Program-made: the position numbers and the translations under genes
In this document: one piece after another, positions 21,701-33,442 of the stretch
How positions within the stretch are numbered: position 1 is the stretch's first letter
How the letters are laid out: every line of letters begins with the position of its first letter
Origin: Adiantum capillus-veneris
Taxonomy: Eukaryota > Streptophyta > Polypodiopsida > Polypodiales > Pteridaceae
Length of the DNA stretch: 64,000 nucleotides
Assembly (NCBI GenBank): GCA_014529385.2
Contig: CM043970.1
Span: 49,148,898-49,212,897 of the forward strand
Direction of reading: 5' to 3'
The notes under the pieces: generated by a model
What the model was told of the DNA's origin: nothing
The model's database searches: none
Seen by the model: the letters and a program-made list of their open reading frames with translations, nothing else

Positions 21701-22155
21701 AGAGATTCTATGGGTCTAGGGCCATAGGGTGCAAATGTAGAATCTCAAGGGCCATATGTTTCCCTCTATTTCAATTAGAGATCCTATAGACCTAGGACTA
21801 CCATGGTGCATATCAAGGTGCTATTGAATGACCTAAATACTATTTGAGAGCTTGTACATTGACACCTAGGCCACTCTATGATCCTTGGGCCATAGGTTTT
21901 CCTCTTCTCTAATGAGATATCATATGGCCTTAGAGCCATATGGTGCCAATGTATAAGCTCAATGCCCATAGGTTTTCCTCTATTCCAATTAAAGATCTTA
22001 TGGACCCAGGACTTCCATGGTGCATTTGCTCTTTGAGAGCTTTTGAATTGATACCTAGGCCACCCTTTGGTCCTAGGGCCATAGGTTTCCCTATATTCTA
22101 ACAAGAGATCCTATGGATCTAGGACCATAGGGTACCAATGTATAATCCCAAGGAC
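18780..22155. repeat. Satellite array built on a CTATGGCCCTAGGGCCATAG palindrome
   Basis: About 3.3 kb of diverged tandem units. CTCTTTGAGAGCTT recurs about 16 times from 18907 to 22027, spaced usually 165-230 bp. Each unit alternates the phrases CCCTCTATTCTAATGAGAGATCC (in part), the palindrome CTATGGCCCTAGGGCCATAG, CCATGGTGCATATGTAGGTG and ACATTGACACCTAGGCCACC. CTCTATTCTAATGAGAG and TCTTTGAGAGC also have short inverted-repeat character. No coding sequence; frames within it are chance. Confidence 0.93.
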
Positions 22156-22516
22156 CATAATGAAGCAAATTCGGACCCCATGATCAAAATTTGTAGAGTA
22201 AAAAATACACTAAAAATAGATAAAATTGATAATTTTTTGCTCAAAAAATACGTGCAAATTTTTTCTTTTTGATATCGATCAATGGAATTGGAAACCCATT
22301 ATAGCAAAGTTTGGGGCAATCCTAAAAAATTTGAATTTTTTTCGAAAATTTTGACTTTTTTTAAAACTCATAATTCTTTTTAAAAATTTGATCTATTGGG
22401 CTTTCATTTAGATTTGAATGTGTGGCATGAAAATACACTCAAACGTGTAGTATAGATGTATATACAATATATTTGTTCAAGAAAATATGCATCTCTTCAA
22501 AAACATCATGGGTATA
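22156..22516. other. AT-rich spacer, no gene
   Basis: A-rich and T-rich sequence between the satellite and the TRIM element. No frame or repeat recognised. Confidence 0.6.
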
Positions 22517-22521
22517 CATGC

Positions 22522-22597
22522 TGATAGGTGCAGCGGTATGGGGGGTGGTACTGAGGGGTTGCCATGGAGAGCAAGAAGGTGTGCTGTAGAGAACGAA

Positions 22598-22679
<82 letters not shown>

Positions 22680-22837
22680 TCGACACAAATTGAAAACACA
22701 CGCTTTTTTTATTGTACTGAAAACCTACAATGTAAAAGGCAAACTTGCCATGCAAACTTTACTCTAACTGAGCCTATTTGCATGCTATAGGCAATGCTCC
22801 TACGGATTTGACACTTCTTGGGCTTGGAAACCCAACA
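22522..22837 (-). repeat. TRIM 3' LTR with internal (GA)n
   Basis: Contains a GA run at about 22600-22675. The frames encoding RERE or SLSL across this run on either strand are artefacts. Confidence 0.92.
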
Positions 22838-22856
22838 ACCCCCCCCTCAATCCCAA
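22838..22856 (-). other. TRIM polypurine tract
   Basis: Plus-strand ACCCCCCCCTCAATCCC reads GGGATTGAGGGGGGGGT on the minus strand, directly before the 3' LTR. Confidence 0.85.
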
Positions 22857-23905
22857 ACTACCGACAATGGACTCGAGACATACCATGGCAGAGTTCAATC
22901 ACCTGAAACTATGAGTAGAAGCCCCCCCCCCTTGACAATAACATAGGTGTGTGTGTGTGTGTACTTCCCTCAAACAACCATCAGTGTGAGACATACCAGA
23001 ACCCGACCAAACAACAAAGGGTGGTCTTACCACTTTTATTTGTGGCAGTGTCTATAACCTTGTACAAAATTTTGGCATGACAATAACTGAAAACAAGGCT
23101 TTGACTGAAAAGTAAATGATCGTTTTGACAATAGACAAAAGATGACATACTACAACACTAAACTGACAAAAATAGTTGGTGAAAAACTTGTACTGTAGTC
23201 TTGAAGGAGATCTTTATGTGTAGTATCTGGTGAGGCATCTCTCGGTTCTTGAAGCAAATCTTCTTTGAAAAGAGTCAGCAATTTCCTTAGGGACAGAGTT
23301 TGCTTTGCATGCATTTGAATCTTGGCCATGCCGGCCGGCGTGTTGAAAGTCCTTGGGTAGGTCGCACATACCACCAATGGTATTTTGAAATGCTTGATTC
23401 TTTAGCCAAGAAATTTTTGTGTTCTTGCATGCATTTTGATATGCTTTTCCAAGTCAAAGACAAGACCTTTGACCGTCTCAAGATGATATGGAAAAACTTC
23501 CATCAAGCTATTGACTGCGTTTTAAGATGTTGCCTATGTACATAGTGTGTTGAGATGCCCTATAGCTTGACCTCTTCCCTGCGACACCACCGAAATGAGA
23601 GCGTTTTAAGATTTGATTGGTGGGGGGTGTGAAGACCCTCTAACCAAGGTTCAAATATAATGGACTAGACACTTTTACAAAGTGTGAAACACATTAGTTG
23701 GTGAATTCTCTGTTCGTAGACGCCGACAGCGCAGATGGATGGCGGCTTGCTTACAGGGAGCACTGCAGGGAGTTTTAGCGAGCGAATGTGTGTCGAAAGC
23801 TCATCAATATTCCAAGGCGATTGATTTGATGGAGGTTTTGTTCACCGAATTCCTTCTTTTCCCCTCATAGGCAGCGGTTCCCGCAAAGCTTTTCGAGTCG
23901 AGAAA
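22857..23905. other. TRIM internal region, non-coding
   Basis: Frames such as 23300-23545 plus and 23150-23377 minus have no recognisable domain. There is a C run near 22923 and a short GT run near 22950. Nothing here resembles gag or pol. Confidence 0.65.
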
Positions 23906-23917
23906 GCTCTGATACCA
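23906..23917 (-). other. TRIM primer binding site
   Basis: The minus strand reads TGGTATCAGAGC, a perfect match to the initiator tRNA-Met PBS, two bases from the LTR end. Confidence 0.92.
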
Positions 23918-23919
23918 GT

Positions 23920-23999
23920 TGATAGGTGCAGCGATTATGGGGGGTGGTACCGAGGGGTTTCCATGGCGAGCAAGAAGGTGTGCTACAGAGAACAAAAGA

Positions 24000-24088
<89 letters not shown>

Positions 24089-24246
24089 TCGACACAAATT
24101 GAAAACACACGCTTTCTTTATTGTATTGAAAACCTACAATATAAAAGGCAAACTTTCCATGTAAACTTTAATCTAACTAAGCCTGCCTGCATGCTATATG
24201 CAGGGCTCCCACGGATTTGATACTTCTTGGGTTTGGAAACCCAACA
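23920..24246 (-). repeat. TRIM 5' LTR with internal (GA)n
   Basis: Same sequence as 22522-22837 with roughly 7-8 percent differences by eye. GA run at about 24002-24086. Confidence 0.92.
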
Positions 24247-24251
24247 CATGC

Positions 24252-24560
24252 AGTTGTGCTTATACTGGTGCACACCTATTCTTTATATGTGTGTACTCTT
24301 TATTTATGTCACTTGCAACACAGTCGCACTTGCATATTTAAGCGTGCAACTATTCCATACTTGCTAACGGGCTCTCAAAGCACCTTCATGGATCCAAGCG
24401 TGGATCACACATATGACAAAAAAATACGATTAAGGAAGAGCGTGTGTATATTTCTGCATGTAACATGAACAAATTGACCAAAGAGCCTTACAAAGAGCAT
24501 TTTGGCCACCCTTCTTGGCCTATGTCACACTCTGTTTCACCTACATAGAACACCCTATGT
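24252..24560. other. Spacer, no gene
   Basis: No supported frame. It grades into the 60-bp minisatellite. Confidence 0.6.
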
Positions 24561-25290
24561 CCCAAACTCCATAAGATTTATATATACTTATCATGAAACA
24601 CCTATATATAGCACCCTATGGCCCAAAGGCTATATGACGTATATATACTCATCATGAAACATCGATATATAGCACCCTATGGACCGAAGGCCATAGGAAG
24701 TATATATACTCATCACAAAACACTGATATATAGCACCCTCTGGCCCAAAGGCCATAGGATGTATATATACTCATCATGAAACACATATATATAGCACCCT
24801 ATGGCCCAAAGTCCATAGGAAGTATATATACTCATCATGAAAAACCTATATATAAAACCCTATGGTCCAAAGGCCATAGGACGTATATATACTCATCATG
24901 AAAAATCTACATATAGTATCCTATGGACCTAAGGCCATATGATGCATACATACTCATCATGGGAGACGTACATATAGCATCCTATGTCCCTAAGGCCATT
25001 GATGTACATACACTCATCATGAAACACCTACATATAGCACCCTATGGCCCTAAGGCCATAGGATGTATACATACTCATCATAAAATGGGAACATATAGCA
25101 CCCTTTGACCCTAAGGCCATAGGATGTATACATACTCATCATGAAACACCTAAAAGTAGTACTCTATGATCCAAAGGCCATAGTATGTATACATACTCAT
25201 CATGAAACACCTACATATAGTACCCTATGGCCCTAAGGCCATATGATGTATATATACTCATCAGAAAACACCTACATATATACTCACCGT
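24561..25290. repeat. 60-bp minisatellite, about 12 units
   Basis: Consensus phrases are TATATACTCATCATGAAACAC, CTATATATAGCACCC and TATGGCCCAAAGGCCATAGGA, repeating every 59-60 bp. Each unit contains the inverted repeat CTATGGCC..AAGGCCATAG, close to the palindrome of the 18.8-22.2 kb satellite. Units are contiguous with no unique spacers. Confidence 0.95.
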
Positions 25291-25745
25291 GAGGTGAGCT
25301 TGAGTAATCTATATCTACTCTTCATGAAACACCTACAAAAATCAACCTATGGCCCTAAGGACATAAGCTATCTCTTTGTGATGCTTGTTGGCTTTAAAGG
25401 TGTCCTTTTACACATTGACATAGAGAAACCTATGGCCCTTAGGCCATAGGGTATCCTTTTTGCTCACTATGTGGGGCACTTCTTACAAGTCGCACCTACA
25501 TATAGAACCCTTTGGTCCTAGGGCCATATACTGCACATATAATCTCCATGACTCACCCACAAAGCTTGACAAGTATACCCTCCTAAGCCAATACAAGTGT
25601 CCTTTGTTGCATCTACAATGTACATAGAGCACACTATGGCCCTAGGTCCATAGAATGTCCTTTTTTTAAGTTTCTTGCTCAATGGAATAAACATCAAAGC
25701 AACCTATGTCCATAAGATGGTCAATGTAAAAGTAGAAAGCTTTGT
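25291..25745. repeat. Degenerate continuation of the palindrome-bearing repeats
   Basis: Irregular copies of CCTATGGCCCT(A/T)AGGCCATAG lie near 25340, 25430, 25520 and 25640, with loss of the strict 60-bp period. Confidence 0.7.
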
Positions 25746-26164
25746 GCTGACACAATTTCCATGTAAATGTCAAGATACTTTGTGATGGTTTGTTTAAAAA
25801 ATATTTGTTGAAACCTTTTTGTAGGTATGGATTTTAATCATGGTGTTTGTAGCCACACAAAAGGTTACCATTGGGGGTGTATGTGAAATAGACCCCAATG
25901 CATATTATTTTGGAATGCTTATTAAGACCATATTAGGTAAAGTGGGAAAATCCCAATTCCCAGGCTGGACAACTTTCAATATATCATGTACAAAATATTG
26001 ATATTTTGACAAAAATTTGATTTTTCTTAAGGTCTCATTCCACTTTATGCACATCCAATACACAATGAGAACAACTAAAATTCCATGGTTTCAATCAATT
26101 GGATTATTAGGAGACTAGTATATTGCATCCATTATCGTTGTCTATGTTCTATTGTCCTACCTAC
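25746..26164. other. Unique-looking AT-rich spacer
   Basis: No frame or repeat recognised. It ends in AACTT, the left target-site duplication of the gypsy element. Confidence 0.6.
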
Positions 26165-26169
26165 AACTT

Positions 26170-28253
26170 TGTGAGGTCCCCACCCCCTCGTATCAAACAA
26201 CGGATTTGATGGTAAACCTGGTGGCCACTAGATCTATAGCGGAAGCAAACAAAATGGTTCAGGGTTCAACTAGCGGACGATCTCTCATCACAAAGTGAGT
26301 CGAGTTCGAGCCTACTAGCAACGAAATCTAGCTCCACCTCGCAGGGGAAGCGTACTTAATTATCTAGCGATCCTAAGACCCACCTTCCAAGAGGAGAGAA
26401 ACGGCGAGTGCCTTTTTCCCCATGTTTCAGAGGCACGTACTCTCGAGGATTCGCCGCTCTAGGGGCAATGAGTAATACCAATATCGAGTAAGCACTATGG
26501 GGACAGAGAGTTCCCGACCAATCGGGACCACCCATCTCATAGGCATTGGCAACCCGAGCCAAGCCCCCACTTTCCACCCCCACACTCACACTTCCTCGTG
26601 TGACCTAATTACTACCACAAGGTTGTTCAACATAGATATTCCTTGTTTAATTCCGAATCACATGGTTCGTTAAAACAGCCCTTCAACCAGTATTGCAAAC
26701 AACACCAAGACAGAATTCTAGTAAAAATTCTACTCAAACTTATTCATAAAAGTTCCAATGTTCTGGAGGTACAACATCCCCCCTCCAGCAAGAGTTCACT
26801 CCTCCCATTGTCGCCTAGCTGCCCATACAACTAGGTATGTACACCGCATAGAAAGCACTTCATGGACACTCCCACCGCATAGAAATCAAGACGTGGGTTC
26901 CCACCGCATAGAAAACAAGTCGTGGGTATCCACCGCATAGAAAGCAAGACGTGGATTCAAGAGCCCTAACGAGGAATTCTGCCTCCTGTGATCAGTAGGG
27001 GGGTCAGGACTGATTCAACATTGAAAATAAAATGAACATGTCGAGCTCAATTTTCCCTAGCAAACATTCTTTCCTCTTGCAAACAGCATACCCATCAATC
27101 ATTTCTTTCCTACTTTATACTTAAATGTACTATGCATTCAATGCCGAGGTTTCTGTCGGATTTCTCCAACATGTTCGCGGATATGTTCATTCCTAACTAA
27201 TCGTATGCAATGTTAATTAAACAACTTGAATAGAAATTGGGACCTACCTCTTCCATTTCTTCGTCAATAGCCCGTGAGATGGCCGGTATTTGCTCACCCA
27301 TGGGAGCCTTCCCCTTCCCGTTGACATTGCTCGTTCTTGCTTCGCGATCATGGGCACCACCGAAGCGCGTCCTCTTAATCGGGGCCATTTCTCACTACTT
27401 TAAATGATTATCTTGGAGAAAGAGCTAAGGTTCATAAGCATCATAACAGTCCAATGGGTTGATTAGTGACATCAACTAATCCCTCCTATATGAGAGTCTA
27501 GATTTCTTTCATAAAGCAATCATTAAGGATGGCACATAATCCTATGGGAACCGGCTCTAAGATAACTATTCGGCTTACATGATCAAGAATAATTAGGATT
27601 TCACTATTGGAATTACCAGAGAATTGGATTAAGTATGATTAAACTATTTCCTAGCAATTAGATGATTCAGATTTACCCTATGCATATGTATGAGGAAAAA
27701 CCAATTCTTAGAGACTTATTGACGGATTAATTTCTCGTTAATTACGTCTTAATGCATAAGAGAAATGAATTCAATTAATCTACAATGTTAATGAGTGATT
27801 ACAGTAGTGATTCTCTTCAATCTGCACAAATACTAGCTTACCGATTAATTACTATGCTATCTAGAGAGAGAAGATTTTGATAATTATGCTCTAATCATTA
27901 ATCGAGAGTGAAGAATGGCTGATAATTCAGCTATGGAATGATGATTACATAATAGAGTACGAATAAGGAGAATTTAGAGAGTAGTCATAGAGATTTTCGA
28001 CTAGGAATAAGCATAATAGACAAGGAATTTAGATGGTAGAGAAAAAGATTTATAGATGGCATTAATTAAACTGTCGTTACCGTGATTAAGAGTTGGTAAT
28101 CTTCTCGATTTTCTGATCTAATCGAGCTTCTTGAGATGAAAATTCGGCAGCACCTCCCTCCTAGCTTCTTCTTCAATAGTGTGTGATTCGGCAGCACCTC
28201 CCCAATGTATGTGGGTGTGTGTGTATGCACTGTGTGTGTGTGTGATCATAAGA

Positions 28254-28289
<36 letters not shown>

Positions 28290-28953
28290 GTCTTTAAATA
28301 GGCTCCTACAGGCTGAAAATTGATCTGGGTTGCTAAATGCATCTGGGAGCTTCTCCAGTTAAGCATGGCAAGTCCAGTTCTCTGCCCACCAAGTGTCTGG
28401 TTGGCTTGGTTAACTGGTTCTGAGACTGAGTTGCAGGCTTGACAGCTTTCCCAAGACTCCCACAAAGCAAGAGGGCACCCCCTAGCTGCTAAAGCTGATC
28501 TGGAGTGGCCTGGGACCTGTTCCCACACAGTCCCGGGCCCCCGGTGCCTCCCCGGACAATTTTTAGGAAATTTGGTTCTAGGCTAAAACGGGCCATACGA
28601 GTCGGATTTTGATGCCGTAAATTGCTATACTAAGCTCTAACTAAGACGTACTGGCCCGAGTACTTGCCATATTTAGCAGCCCCCCGGGTCCGAAAATGCT
28701 TTTTTTTTTTCAAATTTGGGGTACGGGTGCAATTTTTCGAGACGATCAAAACTGGAGGGGTCGGGTGACCAAAAACTTACTATTTTTGGAATTTTTTCAC
28801 AAAAATTATTTTAATTCACATTTTGAAGCTTTATAACATTCTAAACATCATGGCACTGACAGAATCTGGAAAACTGATAAAAATAGTAACTTATTTTATT
28901 GTATTCATTTCGTGGTACAAGGGTGCTCTTGTGATCGGGTCAGAGACCTTACA
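26170..28953 (-). repeat. Chromovirus 3' LTR (2784 bp)
   Basis: On the minus strand it starts TGTAAGGTCTCTGACC and ends GACCTCACA. It contains a short repeat of CACCGCATAGAAAGCAAG-type units (about 29 bp, four copies, 26840-26950), a (GT)n run near 28257-28286 and a TATA-like CTATTTAAAGA at 28302-28292. Confidence 0.95.
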
Positions 28954-28964
28954 ACCTCCCCAAC
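28954..28964 (-). other. Chromovirus polypurine tract
   Basis: The minus strand reads GTTGGGGAGGT directly before the 3' LTR. Confidence 0.8.
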
Positions 28965-28984
28965 GTGAAAAATTTGAGATGTCC

Positions 28985-29473
28985 TCATCTCAAGAATGAG
29001 TTTGGGTAATCTTTTAAGAGCGTCGATTCGTCCTCCCAAGTTGCATCTTCTTCAGGGTAATCCTTCCATTTTACTAGAGGCTCCGTGATAGTTCTGTTGC
29101 ATAACTTTCTTTCCCTTGTTTCAAGTACATAGTCAGGTTGGAGCTCGAGAGCTCCTTGTGCTGGCATGACTATCTGATATGAGTCCAAGAATTGATCAGG
29201 ATTGGGAATATAGGGTTTGAGTAAGCTGACATGGAATACATCATGAGCCTTCAAGTTCGCAGGTAACTTTAGCTTGTAGGCCTGGTCACTTACAACCTTA
29301 ACGATCTCAAATGGTCCACAATACCTTGGGCTTAGCTTCTTGTATCTGCCTAGCGATAAATTGATTTTGTTAGGTCGGACTCGGAGAAAAACCTTATCTC
29401 CTTCCTTGAAAGTTCTATCTGTGCGGTTCTTATCTGCATAGTGCTTCTGCCTATCTTGAGCTGCCTGAATGTC
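28985..29473 (-). pseudogene. Chromovirus pol C-terminus with chromodomain
   Basis: This continues the integrase frame after the TAG at 29476-29474. It shows the integrase GPF/Y block (YCGPFEIVKVV), then HDVFHVSLLKPY. A C-terminal chromodomain follows: YVLETRERKL, then ITEPLVKWKDYPEEDATWED. The aromatic cage is partly visible (Y, W, W). Chromodomains direct integration to marked chromatin. The stop is 20 bp from the PPT. Confidence 0.88.
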
Positions 29474-30877
29474 CTAGCAAATGGCTCTAGTCTGTGCTTC
29501 CATATCTTCTAACATCTTCCTAGAGGCTTCTACTCTGATGGTTGGATCTGAAAAGTTTAGTGGTGCTAAACAGTCCTGTCCATAAAGAGCTTTGAAAGGT
29601 GACATTCCAATGCTTCTGTGTTCGGAAGAGTTATAAGCATATTCTACCAAAGGTAGATATTGTAACCACTTCTTTGGTTCTTGCGAACAATAGGCTCTGA
29701 GAATGTCCTCAATGACTTGATTAACTCTTTCAGTTTGTGGATGGTATGCTGTACTGAAAGCTAATTGTGACCCAATAGATTGGAAAAGAGAAGTCCAAAA
29801 TTTTGATGTAAACTTGGCATCTCTATCACTAACAATACGCTTGGGTAGACCATGTAGCCTGAAAATCTCCTTGATGAATACCCGACTAATATCTGAAGCA
29901 GTAAAGGTTGTCTTTACGAGTATTAGATGAGACACTTTTGTGAGCATGTCAACAACCACGAAAACAGAATCATAACCTCCTGTAGAAGGTAACCCTGTAA
30001 CAAAATCCATACTGATGCATTCCCACTTCATCTGGGGTATGTCAAGAGGTTGAAGTTGCCCTGGTAATTTGATCCTTTCCGCCTTTATTCGTTGACAAGA
30101 AAGACATTGCCTCACATAGCGAAGTATGTCTCCTTTCATTCCAGACCAGAAATAACTCCTTCTGACGGCGTGAAGAGTTTTAGCATAGCCTGGGTGTCCA
30201 GATGTAGGGCTATTGTGTGCTTCATATAGAATGGCCTTCTTTAAAGCTGGGTCTCTGGGTACACAAAGTCTATGTCTGTAGTAAAGACATCCTCCCATAA
30301 GAGAGTAATCTTTAGCTTCAGGCATCTTATTCTGCTGGACTAATGAAGCCATACGTTGGTACTCTGGATCTTCGAGGGATGCTTCTTTGATTCTATCCCA
30401 GATAGGGTTATTTGGAATAGAGATAGCTCCGAGAAACGATTTTCGGCTAAGACCATCTACAACTGCGTTTTCCTTCCCTGGTCTATACTTTATGTCAAGG
30501 TCATATTCCTGTAATAGCTCTATCCATCGCCGTTGTCGCATATTGAGAATGGGTTGAGTAAAAATCCACTTTAAACTCTTGTGGTCTGTAACCAGCTGAA
30601 ACTTGCGTCCAAGAAGATAATGTCTCCATAACTTCAGTGCATGAATAACTGCTAAAAGTTCCAGATCATGAGTGGGAAAATTCTTCTCATGATCCCTCAG
30701 CTTTCGCGAAGTATACGCCACCGGTCTTCCTTCTTGAGTAAGAACTCCGCCTAGAGCAGACTTACTAGCATCCGTCGCTACTTCAAATTCTTTACTGAAG
30801 TCTGGAAGCTTTAAAATAGGATCTGAGACCAAGAATTCTTTTAGCTTAGCAGAACTAGACTCGTGCTTGGTTTCCAA
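29474..30877 (-). pseudogene. Chromovirus RNase H and integrase
   Basis: RNase H occupies about residues 15-135, with FEVATDASKSALGGVLTQEG, HDLELLAVIHAL and LVTDHKSLKWI. The integrase zinc finger follows as H...H (EAHNSPTSGHPG) and CLSC. The catalytic core has MDFVTGLPS (first D), IVSDRDAKFTSKFW (second D) and AYHPQTERVNQVIE (E). The usual HPQTDGQTER is shortened by four residues, an in-frame deletion next to the catalytic E that probably inactivates it. It ends in TAG at 29476-29474 and continues in the same phase. Confidence 0.92.
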
Positions 30878-31265
30878 TCGATCCTCATTCCTTTCTTCAG
30901 GAGTTCCGTCAAAGGTGCAGCAATACGTGCATAATCCTTGACAAAATCCTGTACCATCCCGTTATTCCAAGAAATCCCCTTACTTCGCTGACGGTGGATG
31001 GTTGAGGCCAATCAATGATGTCCTTGACTTTGTCTGGGTCCACTGAAATCCCTTCAGCCGAAATGACAAATCCAAGATAGTTGACCTTTGGTGAGCAAAA
31101 AGTGCACTTGCTCTCTTTAGCGTAAAGTTGGTGTTTTCGGAGAAGATCAAGTACTTTGCGAACATGTTCTTCGTGATCTGCCTCGTCTTTGGAATAGATC
31201 AGAATGTCATCAAAGAAAACCAAGACAAAATCATCGAGGTAAGGTCTGAAAATATCCTGCATAAG
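30878..31265 (-). pseudogene. Chromovirus RT, C-terminal half
   Basis: The minus strand carries the active-site block LVFFDDILIYS (FFDD form of YxDD), the thumb CTFCSPKVNYLGFVIS and GISVDPDKVKDIIDWPQP, then VRGFLGITGWYR. A single-base shift near 30960 moves the frame to DFVKDYARIAAPLTELLKK, and another near 30870 moves it to the RNase H frame. The TGA at 31268-31266 separates it from the N-terminal half without a frame change. Confidence 0.9.
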
Positions 31266-32714
31266 TCAGTTGAAGCTTGCAGGAGCATTTGTTAGACCAA
31301 AAGACATTACTGTGAATTCGTAGTGCCCATACCTAGTATTGAAAGCTGTCTTCGGAATATCTGATTCCTTGATCCTGATTTGGTAATATCCTGACCTTAG
31401 ATCAATCTTTGAAAATATTTTGGCACCGTGGAGCCTGTCCAAGAGTTCGTCGATCCTTGGAATTGGATACTTGTTCTTGACAGTTACCTGATTCAGCCCA
31501 CAGTAGTCTATGCATAGCCTTAAGGTCCCATCCTTTTTCTTCTGAAAAAGAATTGGAGCACCCCAAGGAGAAGTACTGGGTCGAATGAATCCTTGCTCAA
31601 TGAGTTGCCTAAGTTGTTCTTTGAGTTCGATGGCCTCCGGAAGTGACATTTTATAAGGTCTTTTTGAGATAGGTTCACACCCAGGGATAGTCTCAATCTC
31701 ATGATCTACCTCTCTGTGTGGTGGAAGATTCATAAGGTCCTCGGGGAATACGTCATCATACTCCCTCAGCCAGTCTGGTCGAAGTGAGGTATTTGATTGG
31801 TCCACCTTATTGAGTTTAACTGCATATATTTGCTGACCCTTTCTTAGTCCCTTCAAGAGTCTGCTGGCCTTAACTAGAATAGCCCTAGGTCTCCCATTTT
31901 CCCCCTGAATTAAGGCTTCATTACCCAAGTTATCTGTAAATGTAAAGTTTCCTTGTGCACAATGGATTTGGGCCTTATTTTGCTTTAACCAATCCATCCC
32001 TAGTATCCCATCAAAGAATCCTAAGGGTAGGGTTTGAAATTGGGCAGAAGTTGGGTGTCCCCCTAAATCAAAGTCAATTTTGCCTGCAGAGTGTTGAGAT
32101 ACTACCTCCTTGCCGTTTGCTAACTCGACAACTAGCTTGCTTGACGGATACTTATCTAGCTTAAGCTTTCTCATGCATCTGGGTGAAAGAAATGAAAGAG
32201 TACTGCCACAATCTATAAGGAAGTTAATTTGTTCACCTCTGAGAGATCCTAGCGTATGAATGACTGCGTATTGCTCGCAACCATTGGGATTGTCAATTGC
32301 AGCATGTAGGGTTGCTCTCTCCACTGCTTCATCACCCACAGTTGGTTGAACTACTGCGGCATTCACTCTGGCGGTAGCTCCACGCCCTCGCCCTTTGTTC
32401 ATTCTTCCGCGTCCTCCTCTTCCATTAGCTTGGCCACGCCCACGGGTATTCAAGGGTATGGCATTGGCGTTGGTTGCATGAATGTTCCTGGGGCAATTGG
32501 ATCTGTAGTGTCCATGCTCGTCGCAACCATAGCATCGAACATCAGGGAACTCCATGGTTGTGGTGGTAGCCACAATAGGGCGCTGGTTATAGGTTTGGTT
32601 GGCTGGTCTGTTGTCCCAAGCAGTGTTCCTTGCCCTCTTTGCCCAATGATTCCTCCTATTCTGATTAGCCTTTTGTACTTCGAGAGCTAGAGGTTTAGCC
32701 CTCAACAAGGCATC
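31266..32714 (-). pseudogene. Chromovirus Gag knuckle, protease and RT N-terminal half
   Basis: Counting from the methionine at 32708: CCHC knuckle [15 protein letters not shown] near residue 59; an Arg-Gly-rich linker ([15 protein letters not shown]) near 95; retropepsin with [10 protein letters not shown] near 164, where the usual DS/TG reads DCG, followed by ILGMDWL. RT begins near residue 335 with [13 protein letters not shown], then [28 protein letters not shown] and [13 protein letters not shown]. The frame closes at TGA where the family usually has R in the ASFNRLM block. Confidence 0.93.
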
Positions 32715-33230
32715 CTATAGTGTTGACGGCTTGAGAGCCTCCAGCAGAGTGTTCAAGGGATCGATTAGTCCTTGACAGAACCTTGCCACCTGTTGTTCCA
32801 AGGTCATCTTAGGAGCATATCTCCGAAGAGTGACAAACTTTGCGTAGTATTCTTCGACAGTTGAATTCAGCTGCCGAAGTGAAAAGAATTCATTCATTCT
32901 CAAGGTCCTATAGGCAGGTGGTAAATAACGCCCCATTATCGCAGCTTTGATGTCTTCCCAAGATTGGGAAGATCCTTTAATGTCCAGGTCTCTGCAATGT
33001 TGCTTCCACCGTATCTTGGCATCGCGAGTCAAGCGGAACATCGCAAGCATGGTCTGATTTAAGGGTTGGGTTCCCGCAGCTTCAAAGTAATCGTCCATGG
33101 CTTCCATCCATACTTTTGCATCTCTCTCCACATTTGCCCCCTCGCCCTTAAAGATCGGAGGTTGGGCTTGTTTGAGGAGAAGCTTCTTCTCTTGCGCTGC
33201 CGAATACAGAGCAACAGGCGGTACCTACAT
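32715..33230 (-). pseudogene. Chromovirus Gag capsid part
   Basis: An ATG at 33230 is followed at once by TAG (33227-33225), then an open frame beginning VPPVALYSAAQEKK. The capsid has W.EAMDDYFEAAG, IRWKQHCRDL, AIMGRYLPPAYR and STVEEYYAKFVTL, typical of plant gypsy Gag. A second in-frame TAG at 32717-32715 precedes the zinc-knuckle part. Both stops could come from CAG by C to T. Confidence 0.85.
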
Positions 33231-33442
33231 GGGTTATGCGAAATTCTTGATACCATTACTTGAATTTCAAGATAGACACGAGACTTTAATAAAATTCAAA
33301 ATTCCACTTTATCAAGAGACAGAGATTCAGAGACAAAAAGCACTTTATTGGTGGAAATTTATTACAATCGAAACTCCTCAAGTTTTTAGAATGACTGATG
33401 ACCGCTTATTACATGGCTTTATGGATTGCGTATAACATACGC

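Larger units (their letters stand above)
22522..24246 (-). mobile_element. TRIM-sized non-autonomous LTR retrotransposon
   Basis: Total 1725 bp. LTRs are 22522-22837 (316 bp) and 23920-24246 (327 bp); on the minus strand they begin TGTTGGGTTTCCAA and end CACCTATCA. A perfect tRNA-Met PBS (TGGTATCAGAGC) is at 23917-23906 on the minus strand. A G-rich polypurine tract precedes the 3' LTR. Exact 5-bp TSDs CATGC are at 22517-22521 and 24247-24251. The 1.08-kb body has no retroviral domain, so it must have moved with proteins from another element. Each LTR carries a long GA run. Confidence 0.93.

Noticed and set aside
24561-25290. Regular 60-bp spacing suggested a CRISPR-like array
   Set aside because: Whole units repeat with no unique spacers, there are no cas genes, and the context is plant nuclear DNA. 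It is a minisatellite.
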